NCBI GenBank assembly: GCA_963556195.1 | Contig: CAUVYP010001207.1 | Location: forward strand, 372,001 to 436,000 | Reading direction: 5' to 3' | Length of the DNA: 64,000 nt | Source: Sepiola atlantica | Lineage: Eukaryota > Mollusca > Cephalopoda > Sepiida > Sepiolidae | Shown here: positions 49,201 through 62,400 of the stretch, piece after piece | Numbering within the stretch: position 1 is the stretch's first letter | Layout of the letters: every line of letters starts with the position of its first letter | The notes under the pieces: generated by a model | What the model saw: the letters and a program-made list of their open reading frames with translations, nothing else | What the model was told of the DNA's origin: nothing | Databases searched by the model: none | Translations under genes and position numbers: made by a program

Positions 49201-52200
49201 TTTGAAAATAGATGATATCGTTTTAAGTCGGATTCTAAAGCACTGTAAATAGATGACTTTGTTCAAGTTGCCGATTCTTAAGGTTTGAAAATAGATGATA
49301 TCGTTTAAAGTTCGATTCTAAAGCATTGCAAATAGATGACTTTGTTCAAGTTGCCGATACTTAAGGATTGAAAATAGATGATATCGGTTAAAGTCGGATT
49401 CTAAAGCATTGTAAATAGATGACTTTGTTCAAGTTGCGGACTCTGATAGTTTGAAAATAGATTATATCGTTTAAAGTCGGATTCTAAAGCATTGTTAATA
49501 GATGACTTTGTTCAAGTTGCGGATTCTTAAGGTTTGAAAATAGATGATATTGTTTTAAGTCGGATTCTAAAGCATTGTAAATAGATGATATTGTTCAAGT
49601 TGCGGATTCATAAGGTTTCAAAATAGATAATATCGTTTAAAGTCGGATTCTAAAGCATTGTAAATAGATGACTTTGTTCAAGTTGCGGATTCTTAAGGGT
49701 TGAAAATAGATGATATCGTTTAAAGTCGGATTCTAAAGCATTGTAAATAGATGACTTTGTTCAAGTTGCCGATTCTTAAGGTTTTAATGTAGATTATATC
49801 GTTTCAAGTCGGATTCTAAAGCATTGTAAATTAATGACTTGTTCAAGTCGCCGATTCTCAAGCTTTGAAAGTAGATGATATCGTTTTAAGTGGGATTCTA
49901 AAGCACTGTAAATAGATGACTTTGTTCAAGTTGCCGATTCTTAAGGTTTGAAAATAGATGATATCGTTTTAAGTTCGATTCTAAAGCATTGTAAACAGAT
50001 GACTTTGTTCAAGTTGCCGATTCTTAAGGATTGAAAATAGATGATATCGTTTAAAGTCGGATTCTAAAGCATTGTAAATAGATGAATTTGTTCAAGTTGC
50101 CGATTCTTAAGGATTGAAAATAGATGATATCGGTTAACGTCGGATTCTAAAGCATTGTAAATAGATGACTTTGTTCAAGTTGCGGACTCTGATAGTTTGA
50201 AAATTAATTATATCGTTTAACGTCGGATTCTAAAGCATTGTTAATAGATGACTTTGTTCAAGTTGCGGATTCTTAAGGTTTGAAAATAGATGATATTGTT
50301 TTAAGTCGGATTCTAAAGCATTGTAAATAGATGACTTTGTTCACGTTGCGGATTCTTAAAGTTTGAAAATAGATGATATCGTTTAAAGTCGGATTCTAAA
50401 GCATTGTAAATAGATGACTTTGTTCAAGTTACGGATTCTTAAGGTTTGAAAATAGATGATATCGTTTAAAATCGGATTCTACAGCATTGTAAATAGATGA
50501 CTTTGTTCAAGTTGCGGATTCTTAAGGTTTGAAAATAGATGATATCGTTTAAAGTCGGATTCTAAAGCATTGTAAATAGATGACTTTGTTCAAGTTGCGG
50601 ATTCTTAAGGTTTGAAAATAGATGATATCGTTTAAAGTCGGATTCTAAAGTATTGTAAATACATGACTTTTTCAAGTGTCGGATTCTTAAGGTTTGAAAA
50701 TAGATGATATCGTTTAAAGTCGGATTCTAAAGCATTGTCAATAGATGACTTTGTTCAAGTTGCGAGTGCTTTAGGTTTGAAAATAGATGATATCGTTTAA
50801 AGTCGGATTCTAAAGCATTGTAAATAGATGACTTTGTTACAGTTGCCGATTCTTAAGCTTTGAAAATAGATGATATCGTTTAAAGTCGGATTCCAAAGCA
50901 TTGTAAATAGATGACTTTGTTCAAGTTACCGGATCTGAAGATTTTAAAATAGATGATATCGTTTCAAGTCGGATTCTAAAGCATTGTAAATTAAGGACTT
51001 GTTCAAGTCGCCGATTCTCAAGCTTTGAAAATAGATGATATCGTTTTAAGTCGGATTCTAAAGCACTGTAAATAGATGACTTTGTTCAAGTTGCGGATTC
51101 TTAAGGTTAGAAAATAGATGATATCGTTTAAAGTTCGATTCTAAAGCATTGTAAATAGATGACTTTGTTCAAGTTGCCGATTCTTAAGGATTGAAAATAG
51201 ATGATATCTTTTAAAATCGGATTCTAAAGCATTGTAAATAGATGACTTTGTTCAAGTTGCGAGTTCTTAAGGTTTAAAACTAGATGATATATTTTAATGT
51301 CGGATTCTAAAGCATTGTAAATAGATGACCTTGTTCAAGTTGCGGATTCTTGAGGTTTAAAATAGATGATATCTGTTACAGTCGGATTCTAAAGCATTGT
51401 AAATAGATGACTTTGTTCAAGTTGCGGACTCTGATAGTTTGAAAATAGATTATATCGTTTAAAGTCGGATTCTAAAGCATTATAAATAGATGACTTTGTT
51501 CAAGTCGCGGATTATTAATGTTTGAAAATAGATGATATCGTTTAAAGTCGGATTCTAAAGCATTGTAAATAGATGACTGTGTACAAGTTGCACATTCTTA
51601 AGGTTTGAAAATAGATGATATCCTTTAAGATCGGATTCCAAACTATTGTAAATAGATGACTTTGTTAAGTTGCGGATTCTGAAGGTTTGAAAATAGATGA
51701 TATCGTTTAAAGTCGGATTCTAAAGCATTGTAAATAGATGACTTTGTTCAAGTTGCGGATTCTTAAGGTTGGAAAATAGATGATATCGTTTAATGTCGGA
51801 TTCTAAAGTATTGTAAATAGATGACTTTGTTCAAGTGTAGGATTCTTAAGGTTTTAAAATAGATGATATCGTTTAAAGTCGGATTCTAAAGCATTGTAAG
51901 TAGATGACTTTGTTCAAGTTGCGGATTCTTTAGGTTTGAAAATAGATGATATCGTTTAAAGTCGGATTCTAAAGCATTGTAAATAGATGACTTTGTTCAA
52001 GTTGCCGATTCTTAAGGTTTTAATGTAGATGATATCGTTTCAAGTCGGATTCTAAAGCATTGTAAATTAATGACTTGTTCAAGTCGCCGATTCTCAAGCT
52101 TTGAAAGTAGATGATATCGTTTAAAGTCGGATTCTAAAGCACTGTAAATAGATGACTTTGTTCAAGTTGCCGATTCTTAAGGTTTGAAAATAGATGATAT

Positions 52201-53079
52201 CGTTTTAAGTTCGATTCTAAAGCATTGTAAACAGATGACTTTGTTCAAGTGGCCGATTCTTAAGGATTGAAAATAGATGATATCGTTTAAAGTCGGATTC
52301 TAAAGCATTGTAAATAGATGACTTTGTTCAAGTTGCCGATTCTTAAGGATTGAAAATAGATGATATCGGTTAAAGTCGGATTCTAAAGCATTGTAAATAG
52401 ATGACTTTGTTCAAGTTGCGGACTCTGATAGTTTGAAAATAGATTATATCGTTTAACGTCGGATTCTAAAGCATTGTTAATAGATGACTTTGTTCAAGTT
52501 GCGGATTCTTAAGGTTTGAAAATAGATGATATTGTTTTAAGTCGGATTCTAAAGCATTGTAAATAGATGACTTTGTTCACGTTGCGGATTCTTAAAGTTT
52601 GAAAATAGATGATATCGTTTAAAGTCGGATTCTAAAGCATTGTAAATAGATGACTTTGTTCAGGTTACGGATTCTTAAGGTTTGAAAATAGATGATATCG
52701 TTTAAAATCGGATTCTAAAGCATTGTAAATAGATGACTTTGTTCAAGTTGCGGATTCTTAAGGTTTGAAAATAGATGATATCGTTTAAAGTCGGATTCTA
52801 AAGCATTGTAAATAGATGACTTTGTTCAAGTTGCGGATTCTTAAGGTTTGAAAATAGATGATATCGTTTAAAGTCGGATTCTAAAGTATTGTAAATACAT
52901 GACTTTTTCAAGTGTCGGATTCTTAAGGTTTGAAAATAGATTATGTCGTTTAAAGTGGGATTCTTAAGCATTGTAAATAGATGACTTTGTTCAAGTTGCG
53001 GATTCTTAAGGTTTGAAATTATATGATATCGTTTAAAGTCGGATTCTAAAGTATTGTAAATAGATGACTTTTTCAAGTT
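46209..53079. repeat. Satellite, mixed variants without one dominant block
   Basis: The 46.4-46.7 kb stretch has several variants not seen elsewhere, such as GTTCGTGTTGCGG, GAAGCTTGATG and ATTGTGGAAAGTACG. The 47.4-48.4 kb stretch repeats the variant order of 22.7-23.7 kb. Between about 49.6 and 52.7 kb a repeat at an offset of about 2,246 bases (27 monomers) links GCGGACTCTGATAG at 50182 and 52428. No gene was found. Confidence 0.7.
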
Positions 53080-56000
53080 GCGGATTCTTAAGTTTTGAAA
53101 ATAGATGATATCGTTTAAAATCGGATTCTAAAGCATTGTAAATAGATTACTTTGTTACAGTTGCCGATTCTAAAGCTTTGAAAATAGATGATATCGTTTA
53201 AAGTCGGATTCTAAAGCATTGTCAATAGATGACTTTGTTCAAGTTGCGAGTTCTTTAGGTTTGAAAATAGATGATATCGTTTAAAGTCGGATTCTAAAGC
53301 ATTGTAAATAGATGACTTTGTTACAGTTGCCGATTCTTAAGCTTAGAAAATAGATGATATCGTTTAAAGTCGGATTCCAAAGCATTGTAAATAGATGACT
53401 TTGTTCAAGTTACCGGATCTGAAGGTTTTAAAATAGATGATATCGTTTCAAGTCGGATTCTAAAGCATTGTAAATTAAGGACTTGTTCAAGTCGCCGATT
53501 CTCAAGCTTTGAAAATAGATGATATCGTTTTAAGTGGGATTCTAAAGCACTGTAAATAGATGACTTTGTTCAAGTTGCCGATTCTTAAGGTTTGAAAATA
53601 GATGATATCGTTTAAAGTTCGATTCTAAAGCATTGTAAATAGATGACTTTGTTCAAGTTGCGGATTCTTAAGGTTTGAAAATAGATGATATAGTTTTAAG
53701 TCGGATTCTAAAGCATTGTAAATAGATGACGTTGTTCAAGTTGCGGATTCTTAAGGGTTGAAAATAGATAATATCGTTTAAAGTCGGATTCTAAAGCATT
53801 GTAAATAGATGACTTTGTTCAAGTTGCGGATTCTTAATGGTTGAAAATAGATGATATCGTTTAAAGTCGGATTCTAAAGCATTGTAAATAGATGACTTTG
53901 TTCAAGTTGCCGATTCTTAAGGTTTTAAAATAGATGATATCGTTTCAAGTCGGATTCTAAAGCATTGTAAATTAATGACTTGTTCAAGTCGCCGATTCTC
54001 AAGCTTTGAAAGTAGATGATATCGTTTAAAGTCGGATTCTAAAGCACTGTAAATAGATGACTTTGTTCAAGTTGCCGATTCTTAAGGTTTGAAAATAGAT
54101 GATATCGTTTTAAGTTCGATTCTAAAGCATTATAAATAGATGACTTTGTTCAAGTTTCCGATTCTTAAGGATTGAAAATAGATGATATCTTTTAAAATCG
54201 GATTCTAAAGCATTGTAAATAGATGACTTTGTTCAAGTTGCGAGTCCTTAAGGTTTAAAACTAGATGATATATTTTAATGTCGGATTCTAAAGCATTGTA
54301 CATAGATGACCTTGTTCAAGTTGCGGATTCTTGAGGTTTAAAATAGATGATATCTGTTACAGTCGGATTCTAAAGCATTGTAAATAGATGACTTTGTTCA
54401 AGTTGCGGACTCTGATAGTATGAAAATAGATTATATCGTTTAAAGTCGGATTCTAAAGCATTATAAATAGATGACTTTGTTCAAGTCGCGGATTATTAAT
54501 GTTTGAAAATAGATGATATCGTTTAAAGTCGGATTCTAAAGCATTGTAAATAGATGACTGTGTACAAGTTGCACATTCTTAAGGTTTGAAAATAGATGAT
54601 ATCGTTTAAGATCGGATTCCAAACTATTGTAAATAGATGACTTTGTTAAGTTGCGGATTCTGAATGGTTTGAAAATAGATGATATCGTTTAAAGTCGGAT
54701 TCTAAAGCATTGTAAATAGATGACTTTGTTCAAGTTGCGGATTCTTAAGGTTGGAAAATAGATGATATCGTTTAATGTCGAATTCTAAAGTATTGTAAAT
54801 AGATGACTTTGTTCAAGTGTGGGATTCTTAAGGTTTGAAAATAGATTATATCGTTTAAAGTCGGATTCTAAAGCATTGTAAGTAGATGACTTTGTTCAAG
54901 TTGCGGATTCTTTAGGTTTGAAAATAGATGATATCGTTTAAAGTCGGATTCTAAAGCATTGTAAATAGATGACTTTGTTCAAGTTGCCGATTCTTAAGCT
55001 TTGAAAATAGATGATATCGTTTAAAGTCGGATTCTAAAGCATTGTAAATTAATGACTTTGTTCAAGTTGCCGATTCTTAAGGTTTGAAAATATATGATAT
55101 CGTTTCAAGTCGGATTCTAAAGCATTGTAAATTAATGACTTGTTCAGGTCGCCGATTCTCAAGCTTTGAAAGTAGATGATATCGTTTAAAGTCGGATTCT
55201 AAAGCACTGTAAATAGATGACTTTGTTCAAGTTGCCGATTCTTAAGGTTTGAAAATAGATGATATCGTTTAAAGTTCGATTCTAAAGCATTGTAAATAGA
55301 TGACTTTGTTCAAGTTGCATATTCTTAAGGATTGAAAATAGATGATATCGTTTAAAGTCGGATTCTAAAGCATTGTAAATCGATGACTTTGTTACAGTTG
55401 CCGATTCTTAAGCTTAGAAAATAGATGATATCGTTTAAAGTCGGATTCCAAAGCATTGTAAATAGATGACTTTGTTCAAGTTGCGGATTCTTAAGGTTTG
55501 AAAATAGATGATATTGTTTTAAGTCGGATTCTAAAGCATTGTAAATAGAGGACTTTGTTCAAGTTGCGGATTCTTAAGGTTTAAAAATAGATGATATCGT
55601 TTAAGATCGGATTCCAAACCATTGTAAATAGATGACTTTGTTAAGTTGCGGATTCTTAAGGTTTGAAAATAGATGATATCGTTTAAAGTCGGATTCTACA
55701 GCATTGTAAATAGATGACTTTGTTCAAGTGGCCGATACTTTAGGTTTGAAAATAGATGATATCGTTTATAGTCGGATTCTAAAGCATTGTAAATAGATGA
55801 CCTTGTTCACGTTGCGGATCCTTGATGTTTGAAAATAAATGACATAGTTTAAAGTCGGATTCTAAAGCATTGTAAATAGATGATTTTGTTCAAGTTGCGG
55901 ATTCTTAAGGTTTGAAAATAGATGATATCGTTTAAAGTGGGATTCTAAAGCATTGTAAATAGATGATTTGTTCAAGTGGCAGACTCTTAAGGTTTGAAAA

Positions 56001-57560
56001 TAGATGATATTGTTTAAAGTACGATTCTAAAGCATTGTAAGTAGATGACTTTATTACAGTTGCGGATTCTTAAGGTATTAAAATAGATGACATTGTTTAA
56101 AGTCGCATTCTATAGCATTGTAAATAGATGACTTTGTTCAAGTTGCGGATTCTTAAGGTTTGAATATAGATGATATCGGTTTAAGTCGGAGTATAAAGCA
56201 TTGTAAATAGATAACTTTGTTCAAGTTGCGGATTCTTAAGGTTTGAAAATAGATGATATCGTTTAAAGTCGGATTCTAACGCATTGTAAATAGATGACTT
56301 TGTTCAAGTTTCGGATTCTTTAGGTTTGAAAATAGATGATATCGTTTAAAGTCGGATTCTAAAGCATTGTAAATAGATGACTTTGTTCAAGTTGCGGATT
56401 CTTAAGGTTTGAAAATAGATGATATCGTTTAAAGTCGGATTCTAAAGCATTGTAAATAAATGACTTTGTTAAAGTTGCGGACTCTGATAGTTTGAAAATA
56501 GATGATATCCTTTAAAGTCGGATTCTAAAGCATTGTAAATAGATAGCTTTGTTCAAGTTGCGAGTTCTTAAGATTTGAAAATAGATGATATCGTTTAAAG
56601 TCGGATTCTACAGCATTGTAAATAGATGACTTCGTTCAAGTTGCGGATTCTTAAGGTTTGAAAATAGAAGATAATGTTTAAAGTACGATTCCAAAGCATT
56701 GTAAGTAGATTACTTTATTACAGTTGCGGATTCTTAAGGTATTAAAATAGATGACATTGTTTAAAGTCGCATTCTAAAGCATTGTAAATAGATGACTTTG
56801 TTCAAGTTTCGGATTCTTAAGGTTTTAATATAGATGATATCGGTTTAAGTCGGAGTATAAAGCATTGTAAATAGATAACTTTGTTCAAGTTGCGGATTCT
56901 TAAGGTTTGAAAATAGATGATATCGTTTAAAGTCGGATTCTAACGCATTGTAAATAGATGACTTTGTTCAAGTTGCGGATTCTTTAGGTTTGAAAATAGA
57001 TGATATCGTTTAAAGTCGGATTTTAAAGCATTGTAAATAGATGACTTTGTTCAAGTGTGGGATTCTTAAGGTTTGAAAATAGATGATATCGTTTAAAGTT
57101 GGATTCTAAAGCATTGTAAATAAATGACTTTGTTCAAGTTGCGGATTCTTAAGGTTTGAAAATAGATGATATCGTTTAAAGTCGGATTCTAAAGCATTGT
57201 AAATAGATGACTTTGTTCAAGTTGCGAGTTCTTAAGGTTTAAAACTAGATGATATCATTTAATGTCGGATACGAAAGCATTGTAAATAGATTACTATGTT
57301 CAAGTTCCGTACTCTTAAGGTTAGAAAATAGATGATATCATTTGAAGTCGGATTATAAAGCATTGTAAGTAGATGACTTTGTTCAAGTTGCGGATTCTTT
57401 AGGTTTGAAAATAGATGATATCGTTTAAAGTCGGATTCTAAAGCATTGTAAATAGATGACTTTGTTCAAGTTGCCGATTCTTAAGCTTTGAAAATAGATG
57501 ATATCGTTTAAAGTCGGATTCCAAAGCATTGTAAATAGATGACTTTGTTCAAGTTGCCGA
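53080..57560. repeat. 4.5-kb higher-order satellite block, copy 1 (offset about 6.4-6.55 kb)
   Basis: Private variants recur at 59.46-64.0 kb: AAGTTTTGAAAATAG at 53090 and 59471, AATAGATAATATCG near 53762 and 60310, ATCTGTTACAG at 54352 and 60899, GCATATTCTTAAGG at 55317 and 61863, and GATACGAAAGC at 57268 and 63732. The offset moves from 6,381 to 6,547 and then 6,464 by whole-monomer gains and losses. Confidence 0.78.
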
Positions 57561-59460
57561 TTCTTAAGGTTTGAAAATAGATGATATCGTTTCAAGTCGG
57601 ATTCTAAAGCATTGTAAATTAATGACTTGTTCAAGTCGCCGATTCTCAAGCTTTGAAAGTAGATGATATCGTTTAAAGTGTGATTCTAAAGCACTGTAAA
57701 TAGATGACTTTGTTCAAGTTGCCGATTCTTAAGGTTTGAAAATAGATGATATCGTTTCAAGTTCGATTCTAAAACATTGTAAATAGATGACTTTGTTCAA
57801 GTTGCCGATTCTTAAGGATTGAAAATAGATGATATCGTTTAAAGTCGGATTCTAAAGCATTGTAAATCGATGACTTTGTTCAAGTTGCCGATTCTTAAGG
57901 ATTGAAAATAGATGATATCGGTTAAAGTCGGATTCTAAAGCATTGTAAATAGATGACTTTGTTCAAGTTGCGGACTCTGATGGTTTGAAAATAGATTATA
58001 TCGTTTAAAGTCGGATTCTAAAGCATTGTTAATAGATGACTTTGTTCAAGTTGCGGATACTTAAGGTTTGAAAATAGATGATATTGTTTTAAGTCGGATT
58101 CTAAAGCATTGTAAATAGAGGACTTTGTTCAAGTTGCGGATTCTTAAGGTTTGAAAATAGATGATATCGTTTAAAGTCAGATTCTAAAGCATTGTAAATA
58201 GATGACTGTGTACAAGTTGCGGATTCTTAAGGTTTGAAAATAGATGATATCGTTTAAGATCGGATTCCAAACCATTGTAAATAGATGACTTTGTTAAGTT
58301 GCGGATTCTTAAGGTTTGAAAATAAATGATATGGTTTAAAGTCGGATTCTACAGCATTGTAAATAGATGACTTTGTTCAAGTGGCCGATACTTTAGGTTT
58401 GACAATAGATGATATCGTTTATAGTCGGATTCTAAAGCATTGTAAATAGATGACCTTGTTCACGTTGCGGATCCTTGATGTTTGAAAATAAATGACATAG
58501 TTTAAAGTCGGATTCTAAAGCATTGTAAATAGATGATTTTGTTCAAGTTGCGGATTCTTAAGCTTTGAAAGTAGATGATATCGTTTAAAGTCGGATTCTA
58601 AAGCACTGTAAATAGATGACTTTGTTCAAGTTGCCGATTCTTAAGGTTTGAAAATAGATGATATCGTTTTAAGTTCGATTCTAAAGCATTGTAAATAGAT
58701 GACTTTGTTCAAGTTTCCGATTCTTAAGGATTGAAAATAGATGATATCTTTTAAAATCTGATTCTAAAGCATTGTAAATAGATGACTTTGTTCAAGTTGC
58801 GAGTTCTTAAGGTTTAAAACTAGATGATATATTTTAATGTCGGATTCTAAAGCATTGTAAATAGATGACCTTGTTCAAGTTGCGGATTCTTGAGGTTTAA
58901 AATAGATGATATCTGTTACAGTCGGATTCTAAAGCATTGTAAATAGATGACTTTGTTCAAGTTGCGGACTCTGATAGTTTGAAAATAGATTATATCGTTT
59001 AAAGTCGGATTCTAAAGCATTATAAATAGATGACTTTGTTCAAGTCGCGGATTATTAATGTTTGAAAATAGATGATATCGTTTAAAGTCGGATTCTAAAG
59101 CATTGTAAATAGATGACTGTGTACAAGTTGCACATTCTTAAGGTTTGAAAATAGATGATATCGTTTAAGATCGGATTCCAAACTATTGTAAATAGATGAC
59201 TTTGTTAAGTTGCGGATTCTTTAGGTTTGAAAATAGATGATATCGTTTAAAGTCGGATTCTAAAGCATTGTAAATAGATGACTTTGTTCAAGTTGCGGAT
59301 TCTTAAGGTTTGAAAATAGATGATATCGTTTAATGTCGGATTCTAAAGTATTGTAAATAGATGACTTTGTTCAAGTGTGGGATTCTTAAGGTTTGAAAAT
59401 AGATGATATCGTTTAAAGTGGGATTCTTAAGCATTGTAAGTAGATGACTTTGTTCAAGTT
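57561..59460. repeat. Satellite between the two 4.5-kb copies
   Basis: The stretch includes a third instance of the ATCTGTTACAG series at 58911, followed by GCGGACTCTGATAG (58964) and GTGTACAAGTTGC (about 59119), in the same order as at 54.35 and 60.90 kb. The 58911 to 60899 spacing of 1,988 bases again equals about 24 monomers. No gene was found. Confidence 0.72.
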
Positions 59461-62400
59461 GCGGATTCTTAAGTTTTGAAAATAGATGATATCGTTTAAA
59501 ATCGGATTCTAAAGCATTGTAAATAGATTACTTTGTTACAGTTGCCGATTCTTAAGCTTTGAAAATAGATGATATCGTTTAAAGTCGGATTCTAAAGCAT
59601 TGTCAATAGATGACTTTGTTCAAGTTGCGAGTTCTTTAGGTTTGAAAATAGATGATATCGTTTAAAGTCGGATTCTAAAGCATTGTAAATAGATGACTTT
59701 GTTACAGTTGCCGATTCTTAAGCTTAGAAAATGATTGATATCGTTTAAAGTCGGATTCCAAAGCATTGTAAATAGATGACTTTGTTCAAGTTACCGGATC
59801 TGAAGGTTTTAAAATAGATGATATCGTTTCAAGTCGGATTCTAAAGCATTGTAAATTAAGGACTTGTTCAAGTCGCCGATTCTCAAGCTTTAAAAATAGA
59901 TGATATCGTTTTAAGTCGGATTCTAAAGCACTGTAAATAGATGACTTTGTTCAAGTTGCCGATTCTTAAGATTTGAAAATAGATGATATCGTTTAAAGTT
60001 CGATTCTAAAGCATTGTAAATAGATGACTTTGTTCAAGTTGCCGATACTTAAGGATTGAAAATAGATGATATCGGTTAAAGTCGGATTCTAAAGCATTGT
60101 AAATAGATGACTTTGTTCAAGTTGCGGACTCTGATAGTTTGAAAATAGATTATATCGTTTAAAGTCGAATTCTAAAGCATTGTTAATAGATGACTTTGTT
60201 CAAGTTGCGGATTCTTAAGGTTTGAAAATAGATGATATAGTTTTAAGTCGGATTCTAAAGCATTGTAAATAGATGACGTTGTTCAAGTTGCGGATTCTTA
60301 AGGTTTGAAAATAGATAATATCGTTTAAAGTCGGATTCTAAAGCATTGTAAATAGATGACTTTGTTCAAGTTGCGGATTCTTAATGGTTGAAAATAGATG
60401 ATATCGTTTAAAGTCGGATTCTAAAGCATTGTAAATAGATGACTTTGTTCATGTTGCCGATTCTTAAGGTTTTAAAATAGATGATATCGTTTCAAGTCGG
60501 ATTCTAAAGCATTGTAAATTAATGACTTGTTCAAGTCGCCGATTCTCAAGCTTTGAAAGTAGATGATATCGTTTAAAGTCGGATTCTAAAGCACTGTAAA
60601 TAGATGACTTTGTTCAAGTTGCCGATTCTTAAGGTTTGAAAATAGATGATATCGTTTTAAGTTCGATTCTAAAGCATTGTAAATAGATGACTTTGTTCAA
60701 GTTTCCGATTCTTAAGGATTGAAAATAGATGATATCTTTTAAAATCGGATTCTAAAGCATTGTAAATAGATGACTTTGTTCAAGTTGCGAGTTCTTAAGG
60801 TTTAAAACTAGATGATATATTTTAATGTCGGATTCTAAAGCATTGTAAATAGATGACCTTGTTCTAGTTGCGGATTCTTGAGGTTTAAAATAGATGATAT
60901 CTGTTACAGTCGGATTCTAAAGCATTGTAAATAGATGACTTTGTTCAAGTTGCGGACTCTGATAGTTTGAAAATAGATTATATCGTTTAAAGTCGGATTC
61001 TAAAGCATTATAAATAGATGACTTTGCTCAAGTCGCGGATTATTAATGTTTGAAAATAGATGATATCGTTTAAAGTCGGATTCTAAAGCATTGTAAATAG
61101 ATGACTGTGTACAAGTTGCACATTCTTAAGGTTTGAAAATAGATGATATCGTTTAAGATCGGATTCCAAACTATTGTAAATAGATGACTTTGTTAAGTTG
61201 CGGATTCTGAAGGTTTGAAAATAGATGATATCGTTTAAAGTCGGATTCTAAAGCATTGTAAATAGATGACTTTGTTTAAGTTGCGGATTCTTAAGGTTGG
61301 AAAATAGATGATATCGTTTAATGTCGGATTCTAAAGTATTGTAAATAGATGACTTTGTTCAAGTGTGGGATTCTTAAGGTTTGAAAATAGATGATATCGT
61401 TTAAAGTCGGATTCTAAAGCATTGTAAGTAGATGACTTTGTTCAAGTTGCGGATTCTTTAGGTTTGAAAATAGATGATATCGTTTAAAGTCGGATTCTAA
61501 AGCATTGTAAATAGATGACTTTGTTCAAGTTGCCGATTCTTAAGCTTTGAAAATAGATGATATCGTTTAAAGTCGGATTCTAAAGCATTGTAAATAAATG
61601 ACTTTGTTCAAGTTGCCGATTCTTAAGGTTTGAAAATAGATGATATCGTTTCAAGTCGGATTCTAAAGCATTGTAAATTAATGACTTGTTCAAGTCGCCG
61701 ATTCTCAAGCTTTGAAAGTAGATGATATCGTTTAAAGTCGGATTCTAAAGCACTGTAAATAGATGACTTTGTTCAAGTTGCCGATTCTTAAGGTTTGAAA
61801 ATAGATGATATCGTTTAAAGTTCGATTCTAAAGCATTGTAAATAGATGACTTTGTTCAAGTTGCATATTCTTAAGGATTGAAAATAGATGATATCGTTTA
61901 AAGTCGGATTCTAAAGCATTGTAAATCGATGACTTTGTTCAATTTGCCGATTCTTAAGGATTGAAAATAGATGATATCGGTTAAAGTCGGATTCTAAAGC
62001 ATTGTAAATAGATGACTTTGTTCAAGTTGCGGATTCTTAAGGTTTGAAAATAGATGATATTGTTTTAAGTCGGATTCTAAAGCATTGTAAATAGAGGACT
62101 TTGTTCAAGTTGCGGATTCTTAAGGTTTAAAAATAGATGATATCGTTTAAGATCGGATTCCAAACCATTGTAAATAGATGACTTTGTTAAGTTGCGGATT
62201 CTTAAGGTTTGAAAATAGATGATATCGTTTAAAGTCGGATTCTACAGCATTGTAAATAGATGACATTGTTCAAGTGGCCGATACTTTAGGTTTGAAAATA
62301 GATGATATCGTTTATAGTCGGATTCTAAAGCATTGTAAATAGATGACCTTGTTCACGTTGCGGATCCTTGATGTTTGAAAATAAATGACATAGTTTAAAG

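Noticed and set aside
52798..53076. Minus-strand open frame of 92 codons with repeated peptide ESDFKRYHLFSNLKN
   Set aside because: This is the same satellite artefact. The peptide repeat is the 249-bp (three-monomer) frame cycle, not a repeat protein.
57425..57649. Minus-strand open frame of 74 codons in satellite DNA
   Set aside because: It shares the same peptides as the other two satellite frames and is produced by the repeat sequence.
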